Shown here one piece after another: positions 1 to 7,668 of a stretch of 64,000 nt of DNA. The notes under the pieces were generated by a model. The model ran no database searches. It was not told where the DNA came from and worked only from the letters and a program-made list of their open reading frames with translations. Each line of letters opens with the position of its first letter. Position 1 is the first letter of the stretch. Source of the stretch: Parerythrobacter aestuarii (GTDB lineage Bacteria > Pseudomonadota > Alphaproteobacteria > Sphingomonadales > Sphingomonadaceae); the NCBI RefSeq assembly GCF_030140925.1, contig NZ_JARBWD010000001.1, positions 186,001-250,000 on the forward strand. Direction: 5' to 3'. The translations under genes and the position numbers were made by a program.

Positions 1-616
1 CGACAAAATCGCTGGTCTTGTAATTGATCGCATGGTTGGCCCCGATTTCGATCGCGGCTTCACACTTCGCTTCATCGCCGCAGGTCACGATCACAGCCAT
101 GTCGAAAGCCTTCGCCAGCATGATCGCCATGGTGCCGATGCCGCTGGTGCCGCCGTGGACGAGCAGCGTTTCGCCTTCGCGCGCCATGCCGCGCTGGAAC
201 ACATTGTGCCACACGGTGAACAGTGTTTCAGGCAGTGCCGCCGCTTCCTTGAGCGAGAGCCCTTCCGGCACTGGCAGGCAATGCCCCGCAGGCGCAGCGC
301 AATATTCGGCATAGCCGCCGCCGGGCGTCAGCGCGCAAACGGTTTGGCCCAGATGCGCCGGATCGACCCCTTCGCCGAGCGCGACGATCTCGCCTGATAC
401 TTCCAGCCCGAGGATCGGCGAAGCACCGGGTGGCGGCGGGTAAAGCCCGGCGCGCTGGATACAGTCGGGCCTGTTGACCCCTGCCCAGGCTACGCGGATC
501 AGCACTTCGCCCGCCTTGGGCTGCGGAACCGCCAAGGTCTCTGTCCGCAGCACATCAGCCCCGCCCGGTGCCTCGAACCCGATTGCGGTCATCTCTCCTG
601 GAAGAGCCTGAGTCAT
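1..616 (-). CDS. NAD(P)H-quinone oxidoreductase, PIG3-like (3' end outside window)
   Basis: Zinc-independent MDR-superfamily quinone oxidoreductase of the PIG3/TP53I3 type. The visible 205 residues show the GroES-like N-terminal half, with a typical NRPDCIQRAGLYPPPPGAS stretch, and the start of the Rossmann domain (LLVHGGTSGIGTMA, the nucleotide-binding loop). No cysteine cluster for structural zinc is seen. The reading frame runs off the left edge, so the C-terminal third is missing. The ATG at 616 has a moderate upstream GGGGACAGG; an in-frame ATG at 592 (MTAIGF...) fits the family N-terminus equally well but its AGGAG lies only 2 nt away. It is divergent from the DUF1192 gene. Substrate is not predictable beyond quinones or reactive carbonyls. 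Confidence 0.85.
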   Translation of the reverse strand, partial: MTQALPGEMTAIGFEAPGGADVLRTETLAVPQPKAGEVLIRVAWAGVNRPDCIQRAGLYPPPPGASPILGLEVSGEIVALGEGVDPAHLGQTVCALTPGGGYAEYCAAPAGHCLPVPEGLSLKEAAALPETLFTVWHNVFQRGMAREGETLLVHGGTSGIGTMAIMLAKAFDMAVIVTCGDEAKCEAAIEIGANHAINYKTSDFV

Positions 617-738
617 CTGCGCCTGTCCCCTGTCCAGTCGGGCCTGTAGCCCAACAGCACCATCTCTGCGACAGTTGGGCACCTAGCCTTACGGCTTATT
701 GACAGCAAGCGCCCGGCAAGATGATTATACGTCCTGCA

Positions 739-942
739 ATGGAAGACGATGATCGTCCGCGCCCAAGGGGCGATGCCGCCAGCCTGCTGGCGAAGGAAGA
801 TCTCGGGCCGTATTCGCAGGACGAGCTGGCCGAGCGGATCCGCATGCTGCAGCTCGAGATTGCCCGCGTCGAAGCGCACCGGAACAAGGCTGACGCACAC
901 CGCGCAGCCGCCGATGCACTATTCGGGAAGCCCCCGGCGTGA
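739..942 (+). CDS. DUF1192 family small protein
   Basis: Small acidic protein of 67 residues matching the alphaproteobacterial DUF1192 pattern: an acidic start (MEDDDRPRP), the LAKEDLGPYSQDELAERI segment, then a helical IARVEAHR region ending in RAAADALFGK. It is predicted to be one short amphipathic helix; function is unknown. I chose the ATG at 739 because family members begin at the acidic MEDDD; an in-frame ATG at 721 adds six residues (MIIRPA). Neither start has a strong Shine-Dalgarno. It lies 139 bp upstream of clpA on the same strand. Confidence 0.75.
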   Translation: MEDDDRPRPRGDAASLLAKEDLGPYSQDELAERIRMLQLEIARVEAHRNKADAHRAAADALFGKPPA

Positions 943-1033
943 TCCGTTCCGCTCGCATTCGCGCCGCGGGCACCTATATCGACACGGTGCCGAGCCATGG
1001 CGACGCTTTAGATGCAGTTAATCCTGGCCCGTC

Positions 1034-1062
1034 ATACTCTCCCCTCAGAGAGTATTTCTCTC
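1034..1062 (+). promoter_or_regulatory. clpA leader with two mutually exclusive hairpins
   Basis: ATACTCTC (1034-1041) and GAGAGTAT (1048-1055) form a perfect 8-bp stem with a six-base loop. The same GAGAG (1048-1052) can instead pair with CTCTC at 1058-1062 across a TATTT loop. The element ends 19 nt before the clpA ATG. It lacks the T-run of an intrinsic terminator. It could be an operator or an RNA switch; only the pairing itself is seen. Confidence 0.5.
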
Positions 1063-1081
1063 CCGATCTGAAAGTGACCTG

Positions 1082-3454
1082 ATGCCCAGTTTCGCCCAGA
1101 ACCTCGAAAAGACGCTCCATGCCGCGATCGATTCGGCACGCGAGCGTCGCCATGAATACGCCACTCTCGAGCATTTGCTGCTGGCGCTGGTGCAGGACGA
1201 GGACGCTGCCGAGGTGATGACCGCCTGCGGCGTCGAGCTGGGCGAGCTGACCGAGGTGGTGAAACAGTATCTCGATCAGGAATACCAGTCGCTGCAAACC
1301 GAAGAGAGCAGCGAACCGCAGCCGACCGCCGGTTTCCAGCGGGTGATCCAGCGCGCCATCCTGCATGTGCAGTCCTCGGGCAAGGATACAGTGACGGGTG
1401 CCAATGTGCTCGTGGCGCTGTTCTCCGAGCGAGACAGCTATGCAGTCTATTTCCTGCAGCAGCAGGACATGAGCCGGCTCGACGCGGTCAGCTTCATCAG
1501 CCACGGCATCGGCAAGGGCGGCAAGCAGCTCGAATCAAAGCCGCCGCAGGGTTCGGAAGAAGGCCAGGCCGAAGAAAAGGCTGCCGACGGGAAAGGCGGC
1601 AAAGAAACCGCGCTCGACCAGTTTACCGTCAACCTCAACAAAAAGGCCGAAGATGGCCGGATCGATCCTCTGATCGGACGCGGGCCCGAGGTAGACCGGA
1701 CGGTGCAGATCCTGTGCCGCCGCAGCAAGAACAACCCGCTCTATGTCGGTGATCCCGGCGTCGGCAAGACCGCTATCGCCGAAGGCCTCGCGCGCAAGAT
1801 CGTCGAAGGTGACGTGCCCGAAGTGCTGGAAGATGCGGTCATCTATTCGCTCGACATGGGCGCGCTGCTGGCCGGCACCCGCTATCGCGGCGATTTCGAA
1901 GAACGGCTCAAGCAGGTTGTCTCCGAACTGGAGAAAATGCCCGAAGCGATCCTGTTCATCGACGAGATCCACACGGTGATCGGTGCCGGTGCCACCAGCG
2001 GCGGGGCGATGGACGCTTCCAACTTGCTCAAGCCAGCACTTTCCAACGGTTCGATCCGTTGCATTGGCTCAACTACCTACAAGGAATTCCGCAACCACTT
2101 CGAGAAGGACCGCGCGCTGCTGCGCCGGTTCCAGAAGATCGATGTCAACGAGCCGACCATCGAAGACACGATCAAGATCCTGAAGGGTCTCAAGAGCGCC
2201 TTCGAGGATCACCACAAGGTCAAGTACACGCTCGATGCGCTCAAGACCGCAGTCGAACTCTCGGCCCGCTACATCAATGACCGCAAGCTGCCCGACAAGG
2301 CGATCGACGTGGTCGACGAAGTCGGTGCGATGCAGATGCTGGTGCCGCCCAGCCGCCGCAAGAAGAAGATCACCGCGCGCGAGATCGAGCAGGTCATCGC
2401 AACCATGGCCCGCATCCCGCCGAAGTCGGTGAGCAAGGACGACAAGAAAGCGCTGGAGAACCTCGAGCGCGACCTCAAGCATGTCGTGTTCGGCCAGGAT
2501 GCTGCGGTGAAGAGGCTCTCCACCGCGATGAAGCTCAGCCGCGCAGGGCTGCGCGATCCCGACAAGCCGATCGGCTCGTTCCTGTTCTCGGGCCCCACCG
2601 GCGTAGGCAAGACCGAAGTCGCGCGGCAGCTCGCCTCCATCATGGGGATCGAGCTCAAGCGCTTCGACATGTCCGAATATATGGAGCGGCACTCCGTCAG
2701 CCGCCTGATCGGCGCGCCTCCGGGCTATGTCGGTTACGACCAGGGCGGATTGTTGACCGATGCAGTCGACCAGAACCCGCATTGCGTGCTGCTGCTGGAC
2801 GAGATCGAGAAGGCTCACCCGGACCTGTTCAACATCCTGTTGCAGGTGATGGATAACGGCCGCCTGACCGACCACCACGGCAAAACTGTCGATTTCCGCA
2901 ATGTGGTGCTGATCATGACCACCAATGCCGGGGCCGCCGACATGGCGCGGCAGGGTATCGGTTTCGGCGATGTGTCGAAGGAAGACGCCAGCGAGGAGGC
3001 GGTGAAGCGGATGTTCACGCCGGAGTTCCGCAACCGCCTGGATGCGATCGTGCCGTTCGGATACCTCGGCAAGGAAACCGTCGCCCGCGTGGTCGACAAG
3101 TTCATCCTCCAGCTCGAACTGCAGCTGGCCGAACAGAATGTTGATATCCAGTTCGACGCCGACGCTCGCGCGTGGCTCGCGGACAAGGGCTATGACCGCC
3201 TCTATGGCGCGCGCCCGATGGGCCGCCTGTTGCAGGAGCGGATCAAGCAGCCGCTCGCCGAAGAGCTGCTGTTCGGCAAGCTTTCCGATGGCGGTGAAGT
3301 GCATGTCAGCATCAAGGACGGCAAGCCGAGCTTCGAACTTACGCCCGCACCGCCCAAGGCCAAGCCCAAGCGGCGACCGGCGGCGAAGAAGAAGCCTGTG
3401 CCCAAGACACCTGAAGCGGAAGCGGGCGAAGGCAAGGACGACAGCGGGAAGTAA
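1082..3454 (+). CDS. clpA: ATP-dependent Clp protease ATP-binding subunit ClpA
   Basis: AAA+ unfoldase that feeds substrates into ClpP. The 790 residues hold the ClpA N-domain (residues 1-145), a Lys/Glu/Gly linker, AAA domain 1 with Walker A GDPGVGKT at about 223-230 and Walker B LFIDEIHT near 290, then AAA domain 2 with Walker A GPTGVGKT at about 504-511, VLLLDEIEKAHPD and the sensor region YGARPMGRL. There is no ClpB-type coiled middle domain between the AAA modules, which separates it from ClpB. The C-terminus carries an extra Lys/Pro/Ala-rich tail of about 40 residues after the family core. clpS, usually adjacent, is not next to it here. The leader holds the alternative hairpins at 1034-1062. 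Confidence 0.97.
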   Translation: MPSFAQNLEKTLHAAIDSARERRHEYATLEHLLLALVQDEDAAEVMTACGVELGELTEVVKQYLDQEYQSLQTEESSEPQPTAGFQRVIQRAILHVQSSGKDTVTGANVLVALFSERDSYAVYFLQQQDMSRLDAVSFISHGIGKGGKQLESKPPQGSEEGQAEEKAADGKGGKETALDQFTVNLNKKAEDGRIDPLIGRGPEVDRTVQILCRRSKNNPLYVGDPGVGKTAIAEGLARKIVEGDVPEVLEDAVIYSLDMGALLAGTRYRGDFEERLKQVVSELEKMPEAILFIDEIHTVIGAGATSGGAMDASNLLKPALSNGSIRCIGSTTYKEFRNHFEKDRALLRRFQKIDVNEPTIEDTIKILKGLKSAFEDHHKVKYTLDALKTAVELSARYINDRKLPDKAIDVVDEVGAMQMLVPPSRRKKKITAREIEQVIATMARIPPKSVSKDDKKALENLERDLKHVVFGQDAAVKRLSTAMKLSRAGLRDPDKPIGSFLFSGPTGVGKTEVARQLASIMGIELKRFDMSEYMERHSVSRLIGAPPGYVGYDQGGLLTDAVDQNPHCVLLLDEIEKAHPDLFNILLQVMDNGRLTDHHGKTVDFRNVVLIMTTNAGAADMARQGIGFGDVSKEDASEEAVKRMFTPEFRNRLDAIVPFGYLGKETVARVVDKFILQLELQLAEQNVDIQFDADARAWLADKGYDRLYGARPMGRLLQERIKQPLAEELLFGKLSDGGEVHVSIKDGKPSFELTPAPPKAKPKRRPAAKKKPVPKTPEAEAGEGKDDSGK

Positions 3455-3518
3455 GCACGGACTCGTGAGAGCGAGTGAGGAGGTCTTACGCGGCCTCGCT
3501 GACCCATGCGTTGCCAAG

Positions 3519-3570
3519 ATTGCAGATTGCAACAGGCTCGGATGGCGCTATATAAGTTGCAAATTGCAAC
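3519..3570 (+). promoter_or_regulatory. Promoter flanked by two copies of a 15-bp palindrome
   Basis: GTTGCAAATTGCAAC at 3556-3570 is a perfect 7-1-7 palindrome. ATTGCAGATTGCAAC at 3519-3533 matches it at 13 of 15 positions, 37 bp upstream. The first copy contains a possible -35 (TTGCAA, 3527-3532), and a TATAA-like -10 lies at 3549-3556, so the second copy sits on the presumed transcription start. Two operators bracketing a promoter 15 bp before the DUF1993 start fit repression by a dimeric winged-helix regulator. No regulator gene is adjacent, so it would act in trans. Confidence 0.6.
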
Positions 3571-3584
3571 CCTAGGAGCACCCG

Positions 3585-4094
3585 ATGTCCTACGCCACAT
3601 CCGCCCACACCGTGTTTGACCAGATGCTGGGGACGCTTGAGCACCTGCTCGGCAAGGCTGCGGACAGCGATCAGGCCGACGCGCATTTCGGCGGAAGGCT
3701 GGCAAGCGACATGTATCCGCTGCCCACACAGGTCCGCTTCACCATCCACCAGGTCGTCAACACGCTGAACCGGTTGGCCGGAACGGATATCGCGAACGAG
3801 GAAGAGGACTATCCCGATTATGCGGCCGCCCGCGCTGCCGTAGCCCAAGCGCGCGAGCTGCTCTCAGCACACAAGGCAGAAGCCTGGCTGGACGCCGTGG
3901 AACCGGTCGAGTTCGACCTGCCCAACGGAATGGTCTTTGCGATGCAGGCGCATGAATATGTCCGCGACTGGTCCGTGCCGCAGTTCTATTTCCACCTCAT
4001 GGCGACCTACGCGATCCTGCGCAAAGAGGGGCTGGACGTCGGCAAGGCCGACTATGTCCCTTACATGATGAGGCATTTGAAGGCCCCGGCCTAG
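3585..4094 (+). CDS. DUF1993 domain-containing protein
   Basis: A 169-residue cytosolic protein of the DUF1993 family (COG3812), predicted to be a four-helix bundle resembling DinB-type folds. Family signatures visible are the opening Y-x-x-S/A-x-x-x-F-x-x-M-L motif (VFDQMLGTLEHLLGKA), PLPTQVRFTIHQVVNTLNRLAG, and the C-terminal VPQFYFHLMATYAILRKEG. No catalytic residues are known. The ATG at 3585 has AGGAG 7 nt upstream. Expression is probably controlled by the paired palindromes immediately upstream. It converges on the DUF167 gene with overlapping stop codons. Confidence 0.85.
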   Translation: MSYATSAHTVFDQMLGTLEHLLGKAADSDQADAHFGGRLASDMYPLPTQVRFTIHQVVNTLNRLAGTDIANEEEDYPDYAAARAAVAQARELLSAHKAEAWLDAVEPVEFDLPNGMVFAMQAHEYVRDWSVPQFYFHLMATYAILRKEGLDVGKADYVPYMMRHLKAPA

Positions 4095-4372
4095 CCGGCC
4101 AGCCTAAACAGCTTGTCGCGCGCACTGGCCCCACGCAGCAATTCCAGCTGCGACGGCGCACAGCCGAGCGCACGGGCGAGCAGTTTCAGGACAGCATCAT
4201 TGGCCTTGCCGTCTTCCGGCTGGGCGCGGGTCCTGACGAGCAGCCGCCCGGCTTCTATCGTAACCACTTCACTGCGGGCACCGGGTGTAACTCGCACCGC
4301 GATCCGCCCCTGCCCGTCGAGCAGGACGCGAACGGCTTCGGGCGGCGGCAGGTCGGTCTTGGGGCGCGCCAT
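4091..4372 (-). CDS. DUF167 (YggU-type) protein
   Basis: A 93-residue protein of the DUF167/YggU family, a small alpha-beta fold found across bacteria and eukaryotes with no settled function. Seen: the VRVTPGARSEV motif, the VRTRAQPEDGKANDAVLKLLA core (PEDGKAN is the family signature) and the LLRGASARDKLFRL end. It overlaps the end of the DUF1993 gene by 4 bp, tail to tail, and lies just downstream of the carbonic anhydrase gene on the same strand. Confidence 0.9.
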   Translation of the reverse strand: MARPKTDLPPPEAVRVLLDGQGRIAVRVTPGARSEVVTIEAGRLLVRTRAQPEDGKANDAVLKLLARALGCAPSQLELLRGASARDKLFRLAG

Positions 4373-4402
4373 CGCGGTAGAATAGCCTCGCTGCGAAGGC
4401 GG

Positions 4403-4969
4403 CTATTTCATGCCGCTTTCGAACACCGCAATTGCGTGCGCCTTGGCATTCTCGACATAGTGCGCGGTGCCCATACGCATGCCGGCAATGGCGGCTTCTG
4501 AAAGCTCCCGCATCGGCTTGGCCGGTCGACCAGCCCACAGCATGCGGTCTTCCATCACCTTGCCTTCGGTCAGCATCGCCCCCGCCGCCAGCACGGCGTC
4601 GTGGCCGATCACCGCCTTGTTCATGGCAATCGCGCCCAGCCCGACAAAGCCGCGATCCTTGATCGTACACCCATGCACCATCGCCATGTGTCCGATCAGC
4701 ACGTCGTCGCCGATCATCAGCGGACAGCCATCGGGGTCGCCGGGGCGCGGCGGGTCACAATGGAGCACGCTGCCATCCTGCACATTGCTGCGCTCGCCAA
4801 TGGTGATCGAGGAGACATCCGCCCGCAGGACGCAATTGTACCAGATCGAGCTTTCTGCCCCGATCGTCACATCGCCAATGAGGGTGCAGCCCGGGGCGAC
4901 GAACGCGGTTTCGTGGATGTGCGGGGTCTTGCCGTGGATCGGGATGATGTTCACGCCCGGTCGGTACAT
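4403..4969 (-). CDS. Gamma-class carbonic anhydrase family protein
   Basis: Left-handed beta-helix (hexapeptide repeat) protein of 188 residues in the gamma-carbonic-anhydrase/PaaY group. The three metal-ligand histidines are present at about His70 (SVLHCD), His94 and His99 (LIGHMAMVHGC), as are the hexapeptide turns IGDVTIG, IGDDVLIG and VGLGAIAMN. Start at 4969 is chosen because GGGAGC lies upstream and the family begins at MYRPG; an in-frame ATG at 4984 adds five residues. The first 19 bp overlap the end of the upstream GNAT gene, so they are probably co-translated. Many close relatives have not been shown to hydrate CO2; activity is inferred. Confidence 0.88.
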   Translation of the reverse strand: MYRPGVNIIPIHGKTPHIHETAFVAPGCTLIGDVTIGAESSIWYNCVLRADVSSITIGERSNVQDGSVLHCDPPRPGDPDGCPLMIGDDVLIGHMAMVHGCTIKDRGFVGLGAIAMNKAVIGHDAVLAAGAMLTEGKVMEDRMLWAGRPAKPMRELSEAAIAGMRMGTAHYVENAKAHAIAVFESGMK

Positions 4970-5523
4970 GTCTGCTGCTCCCATTGCTCGCGGGTGAGAG
5001 AATACTGGATCGTCGGATTGTCTTCCGGCGCAAAATTTGGATCGTCGAAGTCGAGATCCGTGCGGCGCACCATGCCAATCTTCTCCATAAAGCGCCAGCT
5101 GGGCACATTGCGCTCGCTGGTCAGCGCGACAAGGAAGGAAGCATCGTGCCGGGTGAAGGCCCAATCGATGATCGCGCGCATCGCTTCGTTGGCATAACCG
5201 TGGCGCCACCGATCCTCGCGCACCAGCCAGCCGATCTCGAAGTCGCCGGGGTTCTTCGCATGCGGATGGTCGACTTTCTTCAGGCCGGCATGGCCGACCA
5301 GCTCGCCGGTCGCCTTCTCGATCATCATCATGAAGCCGAAGCCTTCCTGCGCGAACCAGGCCATGGTCTTGGCGTGCTTGGTCTCGATCTCGTGCAGTTC
5401 CTTGACCCCGCCGAGATGCTCCATCACCTTCGGCGTGTTGAGGATGTCGAACTGCAGCTGCGCATCGCTCTCATCGATGGTGCGCAGGACCAGCCGCTCG
5501 GTTTCCAGCACGATCTCAGCCAC
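4951..5523 (-). CDS. GNAT acetyltransferase A (third of a tandem triplet)
   Basis: GNAT-family N-acetyltransferase of the RimJ/RimL type, 190 residues, transferring acetyl from acetyl-CoA to an unknown amine. The family pattern is clear: ETERLVLRTI at the start, FEIGWLVREDRWRHGYANEA as the acetyl-CoA-binding motif A (R-x-x-G-Y/H-A), and a SERNVPSWRFMEKIGM motif B. The start is the GTG at 5523, forming GTGGCTGA with the stop of the upstream GNAT gene (8-bp overlap). Its first 43 bases are nearly identical to those of the next copy upstream, while the rest has diverged. Confidence 0.9.
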   Translation of the reverse strand: MAEIVLETERLVLRTIDESDAQLQFDILNTPKVMEHLGGVKELHEIETKHAKTMAWFAQEGFGFMMMIEKATGELVGHAGLKKVDHPHAKNPGDFEIGWLVREDRWRHGYANEAMRAIIDWAFTRHDASFLVALTSERNVPSWRFMEKIGMVRRTDLDFDDPNFAPEDNPTIQYSLTREQWEQQTCTDRA

Positions 5524-6085
5524 GCTCTGCTTGCCCCCGCGCGTCGGCCCGCTCAATCGCGTAGACGACCTGGCGGCACAAAGGATTGTCGGACGGGATG
5601 GAGGGAGAATCAAAATCCAGTTCCGGGCGGCGCGTCAGGCCAAGCTTCTGCATCAGACACCGGCTTGGCTCATTCTCGCCCGACGTAAATGATACAATCC
5701 GTGACAGGTCCGTGCTGCGCCATGCCCAATCGATGCAGGCCGAAGCCGCTTCATAAGCAAGCCCTTGCCGCCAAAATTTGCGTGCAAGGCGCCAGCCGAT
5801 TTCCGTCTCTTCGGCGACCGGCGTGTTGTCCGGCCCCCGAGACAGGCCGGTGAAGCCGAGAAAGGCTCCATCGGACTTTCTTTCCAGCGCAAACAGGCCG
5901 AATCCTCGCGAAACGAAATGATCGCGGATACGGTCGACCAGGGCATCGCTTTCGCTACTCCCAAGCGTTGACAGGAAATATCGCATCACTTCCGGATCGG
6001 CATTCATGGCAGCAAATGGAGCGCGGTCTTCATTCTTCCATGGGCGCAGGACCAGCCGCTCGGTCTCCAGCACGATCTCAGCCAT
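5516..6085 (-). CDS. GNAT acetyltransferase B (middle of a tandem triplet)
   Basis: RimJ/RimL-like GNAT acetyltransferase of 189 residues. Visible are ETERLVLRPW, the acetyl-CoA motif with EIGWRLARKFWRQGLAYEA, and the SGENEPSRCLMQKLGL motif B. Start is the ATG at 6085, giving ATGGCTGA with the stop of copy C (8-bp overlap); an ATG at 6094 is the alternative. The first 43 bases agree with copy A except at two positions, one of which is the first base of the start codon. Substrate unknown; relatives acetylate ribosomal-protein N-termini or small amines. Confidence 0.9.
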   Translation of the reverse strand: MAEIVLETERLVLRPWKNEDRAPFAAMNADPEVMRYFLSTLGSSESDALVDRIRDHFVSRGFGLFALERKSDGAFLGFTGLSRGPDNTPVAEETEIGWRLARKFWRQGLAYEAASACIDWAWRSTDLSRIVSFTSGENEPSRCLMQKLGLTRRPELDFDSPSIPSDNPLCRQVVYAIERADARGQAERG

Positions 6086-6626
6086 GCCACGCATCTTTGC
6101 TGATGGAATAGACAATGATGACGCCGGTCTCGGCGTCGAATTCGTCATTGGCGAAGTCGAGGTCTTCACGCCGCAACATGCCCAGCCGCAGCATCAGCCC
6201 CCAGCTCGGCGCATTGCCGTCGACCGTCATGGCGATGACCTCGTCTGCACCGAAGCGGTTGAAGGCGAGGTCGAGCGAAGCGGCAGCCGCCTCTTTCGCA
6301 TAGCCCTGCCCCCACGCATCCTGTCGCAACCGCCAGCCGACCTCCATCATACCCATCGGCCCGCCGGCCTGGTTCGAACGCTTGAGCCCGCAAAAGCCGA
6401 GCACCGCTCCATCCGCCTTGCGCTCGACGCACCAGAAGGTGTGGCCATGGTCGCGTTCGTAGGACAGCAAGCGGTCTTGCGCCGCCTGCCTTTTGGCGTA
6501 GTCGCACACCCCGCCCAGCCAGCGCATGACCTCGGGCGTGTTGGTGCCTTGCCAGAACTGCGGCCAATCCTCGTTTTGCCAGTCGCGCAACACCAGCCGT
6601 TCGGTCTCGTAACGGAAGTCAGCCAT
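6078..6626 (-). CDS. GNAT acetyltransferase C (first of a tandem triplet)
   Basis: RimJ/RimL-like GNAT acetyltransferase of 182 residues, with YETERLVLRDW, the motif A region EVGWRLRQDAWGQGYAKEA and motif B VDGNAPSWGLMLRLGM. The ATG at 6626 overlaps the hemB stop as ATGGCTGA, the same 8-bp junction found between the other two copies. The start region resembles but is less similar to copies A and B, suggesting an older duplication. Co-transcribed with hemB; there is no sequence sign that it acts on tetrapyrroles. Confidence 0.9.
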   Translation of the reverse strand: MADFRYETERLVLRDWQNEDWPQFWQGTNTPEVMRWLGGVCDYAKRQAAQDRLLSYERDHGHTFWCVERKADGAVLGFCGLKRSNQAGGPMGMMEVGWRLRQDAWGQGYAKEAAAASLDLAFNRFGADEVIAMTVDGNAPSWGLMLRLGMLRREDLDFANDEFDAETGVIIVYSISKDAWHG

Positions 6627-7614
6627 TGAGGAGCCTGGCGGCGACCGGTGCATGATAGGTCAGCACGCCGCTCGCTCCCGCCCGCTTGAAGGCCATCAGC
6701 TTTTCCATCAACAGCGCATCACGATCGCCCACACCCGCTGCTGCGCCAGCTTCGATCAGGGCATATTCGCCGCTGACCTGGTAAGCAAAGACCGGCACGC
6801 CGAAGGCGTCCTTCGCGCGCCAGATAATGTCGAGATAGGCGAGGCCTGGCTTGACCATCACGCTGTCTGCGCCCTCGGCAATGTCGAGCTCGATCTCGCG
6901 CAGCGCCTCCAGCGCATTGGCCGGGTCCATCTGGTAACTCTTCTTGTCGCCTTTCAGCAGGCCGCCACTGCCGACCGCATCGCGGAACGGGCCGTAGAAA
7001 GCTGAGGCATATTTGGCCGAATAGGCCATGATCTGGACATTCTGGTGCTCGCCCATCTCCAGCGCCATGCGGATTGCCTTCACGCGGCCATCCATCATGT
7101 CGGACGGGGCAATGACGTCGGCTCCGGCCTCGGCCTGGTTGATGGCCTGATCGACCAGCACCGCCACCGTGGCGTCGTTAACGACGTAGCCCTTGTCGTC
7201 GAGCAGGCCGTCCTGCCCGTGGCTGGTGTAGGGGTCGAGCGCGACGTCGGTCAGCACGCCGATATCCTCGCCACAGGCATCCTTCACCGCCTTGATCGCG
7301 CGGCACATGAGGTTGTCGGGGTTGTAGGCTTCCTTGCCGTCATCACTGCGCCGGTCCGGCTGGGTGTTAGGGAACAGCGCGATGCAGGGGATACCCAGCG
7401 CCACCGCTTCCTTTGCGCGGGCCACGATCCCGTCGACCGACCAGCGCGAAACGCCCGGCAGACTGGCGATTGGCTCTTCCTGTCCCTCTCCTTCGACAAT
7501 GAACATCGGCCAGATCAGATCAGCCGGAGTCAGTACTGTTTCGCGGTGCATCGCGCGGCTCCACGCATTGGCGCGAGTGCGGCGCAGGCGGGTATTGGGA
7601 TAGCTTGCGGTCAT
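6619..7614 (-). CDS. hemB: Delta-aminolevulinic acid dehydratase (porphobilinogen synthase)
   Basis: Condenses two 5-aminolevulinate molecules to porphobilinogen in heme synthesis. At 331 residues it has the two active-site lysines, in MAYSAKYASAFYGPFRDA and the Schiff-base lysine in VMVKPGLAYLDI. The metal site reads TDVALDPYTSHGQDG, with Asp in place of the zinc-binding cysteines, so it should be of the zinc-independent, Mg-dependent class usual in alphaproteobacteria. Start at 7614 (MTASYPNTRLRR) matches the family; the open frame upstream does not. First gene of a run with three GNAT genes and the carbonic anhydrase. hemJ and hemE lie elsewhere in this window. Confidence 0.97.
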   Translation of the reverse strand: MTASYPNTRLRRTRANAWSRAMHRETVLTPADLIWPMFIVEGEGQEEPIASLPGVSRWSVDGIVARAKEAVALGIPCIALFPNTQPDRRSDDGKEAYNPDNLMCRAIKAVKDACGEDIGVLTDVALDPYTSHGQDGLLDDKGYVVNDATVAVLVDQAINQAEAGADVIAPSDMMDGRVKAIRMALEMGEHQNVQIMAYSAKYASAFYGPFRDAVGSGGLLKGDKKSYQMDPANALEALREIELDIAEGADSVMVKPGLAYLDIIWRAKDAFGVPVFAYQVSGEYALIEAGAAAGVGDRDALLMEKLMAFKRAGASGVLTYHAPVAARLLNG

Positions 7615-7668
7615 ACGCGGAGGTCTGCCGCAAAGCCGGGGCGAGCGCAATCAGGAGATAGTCTGGCC

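Noticed and set aside
3464..3479. ACTCG-TGAGAG-CGAGT as a clpA terminator
   Set aside because: Stem of five base pairs without a T-run; too weak to call.
2069..3532. 487-residue open frame on the minus strand
   Set aside because: It is antisense to clpA, with low-complexity His/Leu/Arg-rich composition typical of shadows of high-GC genes; no domain recognised.
4951..6626. GNAT triplet as a mobile or toxin-antitoxin (TacAT-like) cassette
   Set aside because: No antitoxin (RHH) genes, no terminal repeats and no change in base composition; tandem duplication explains it.
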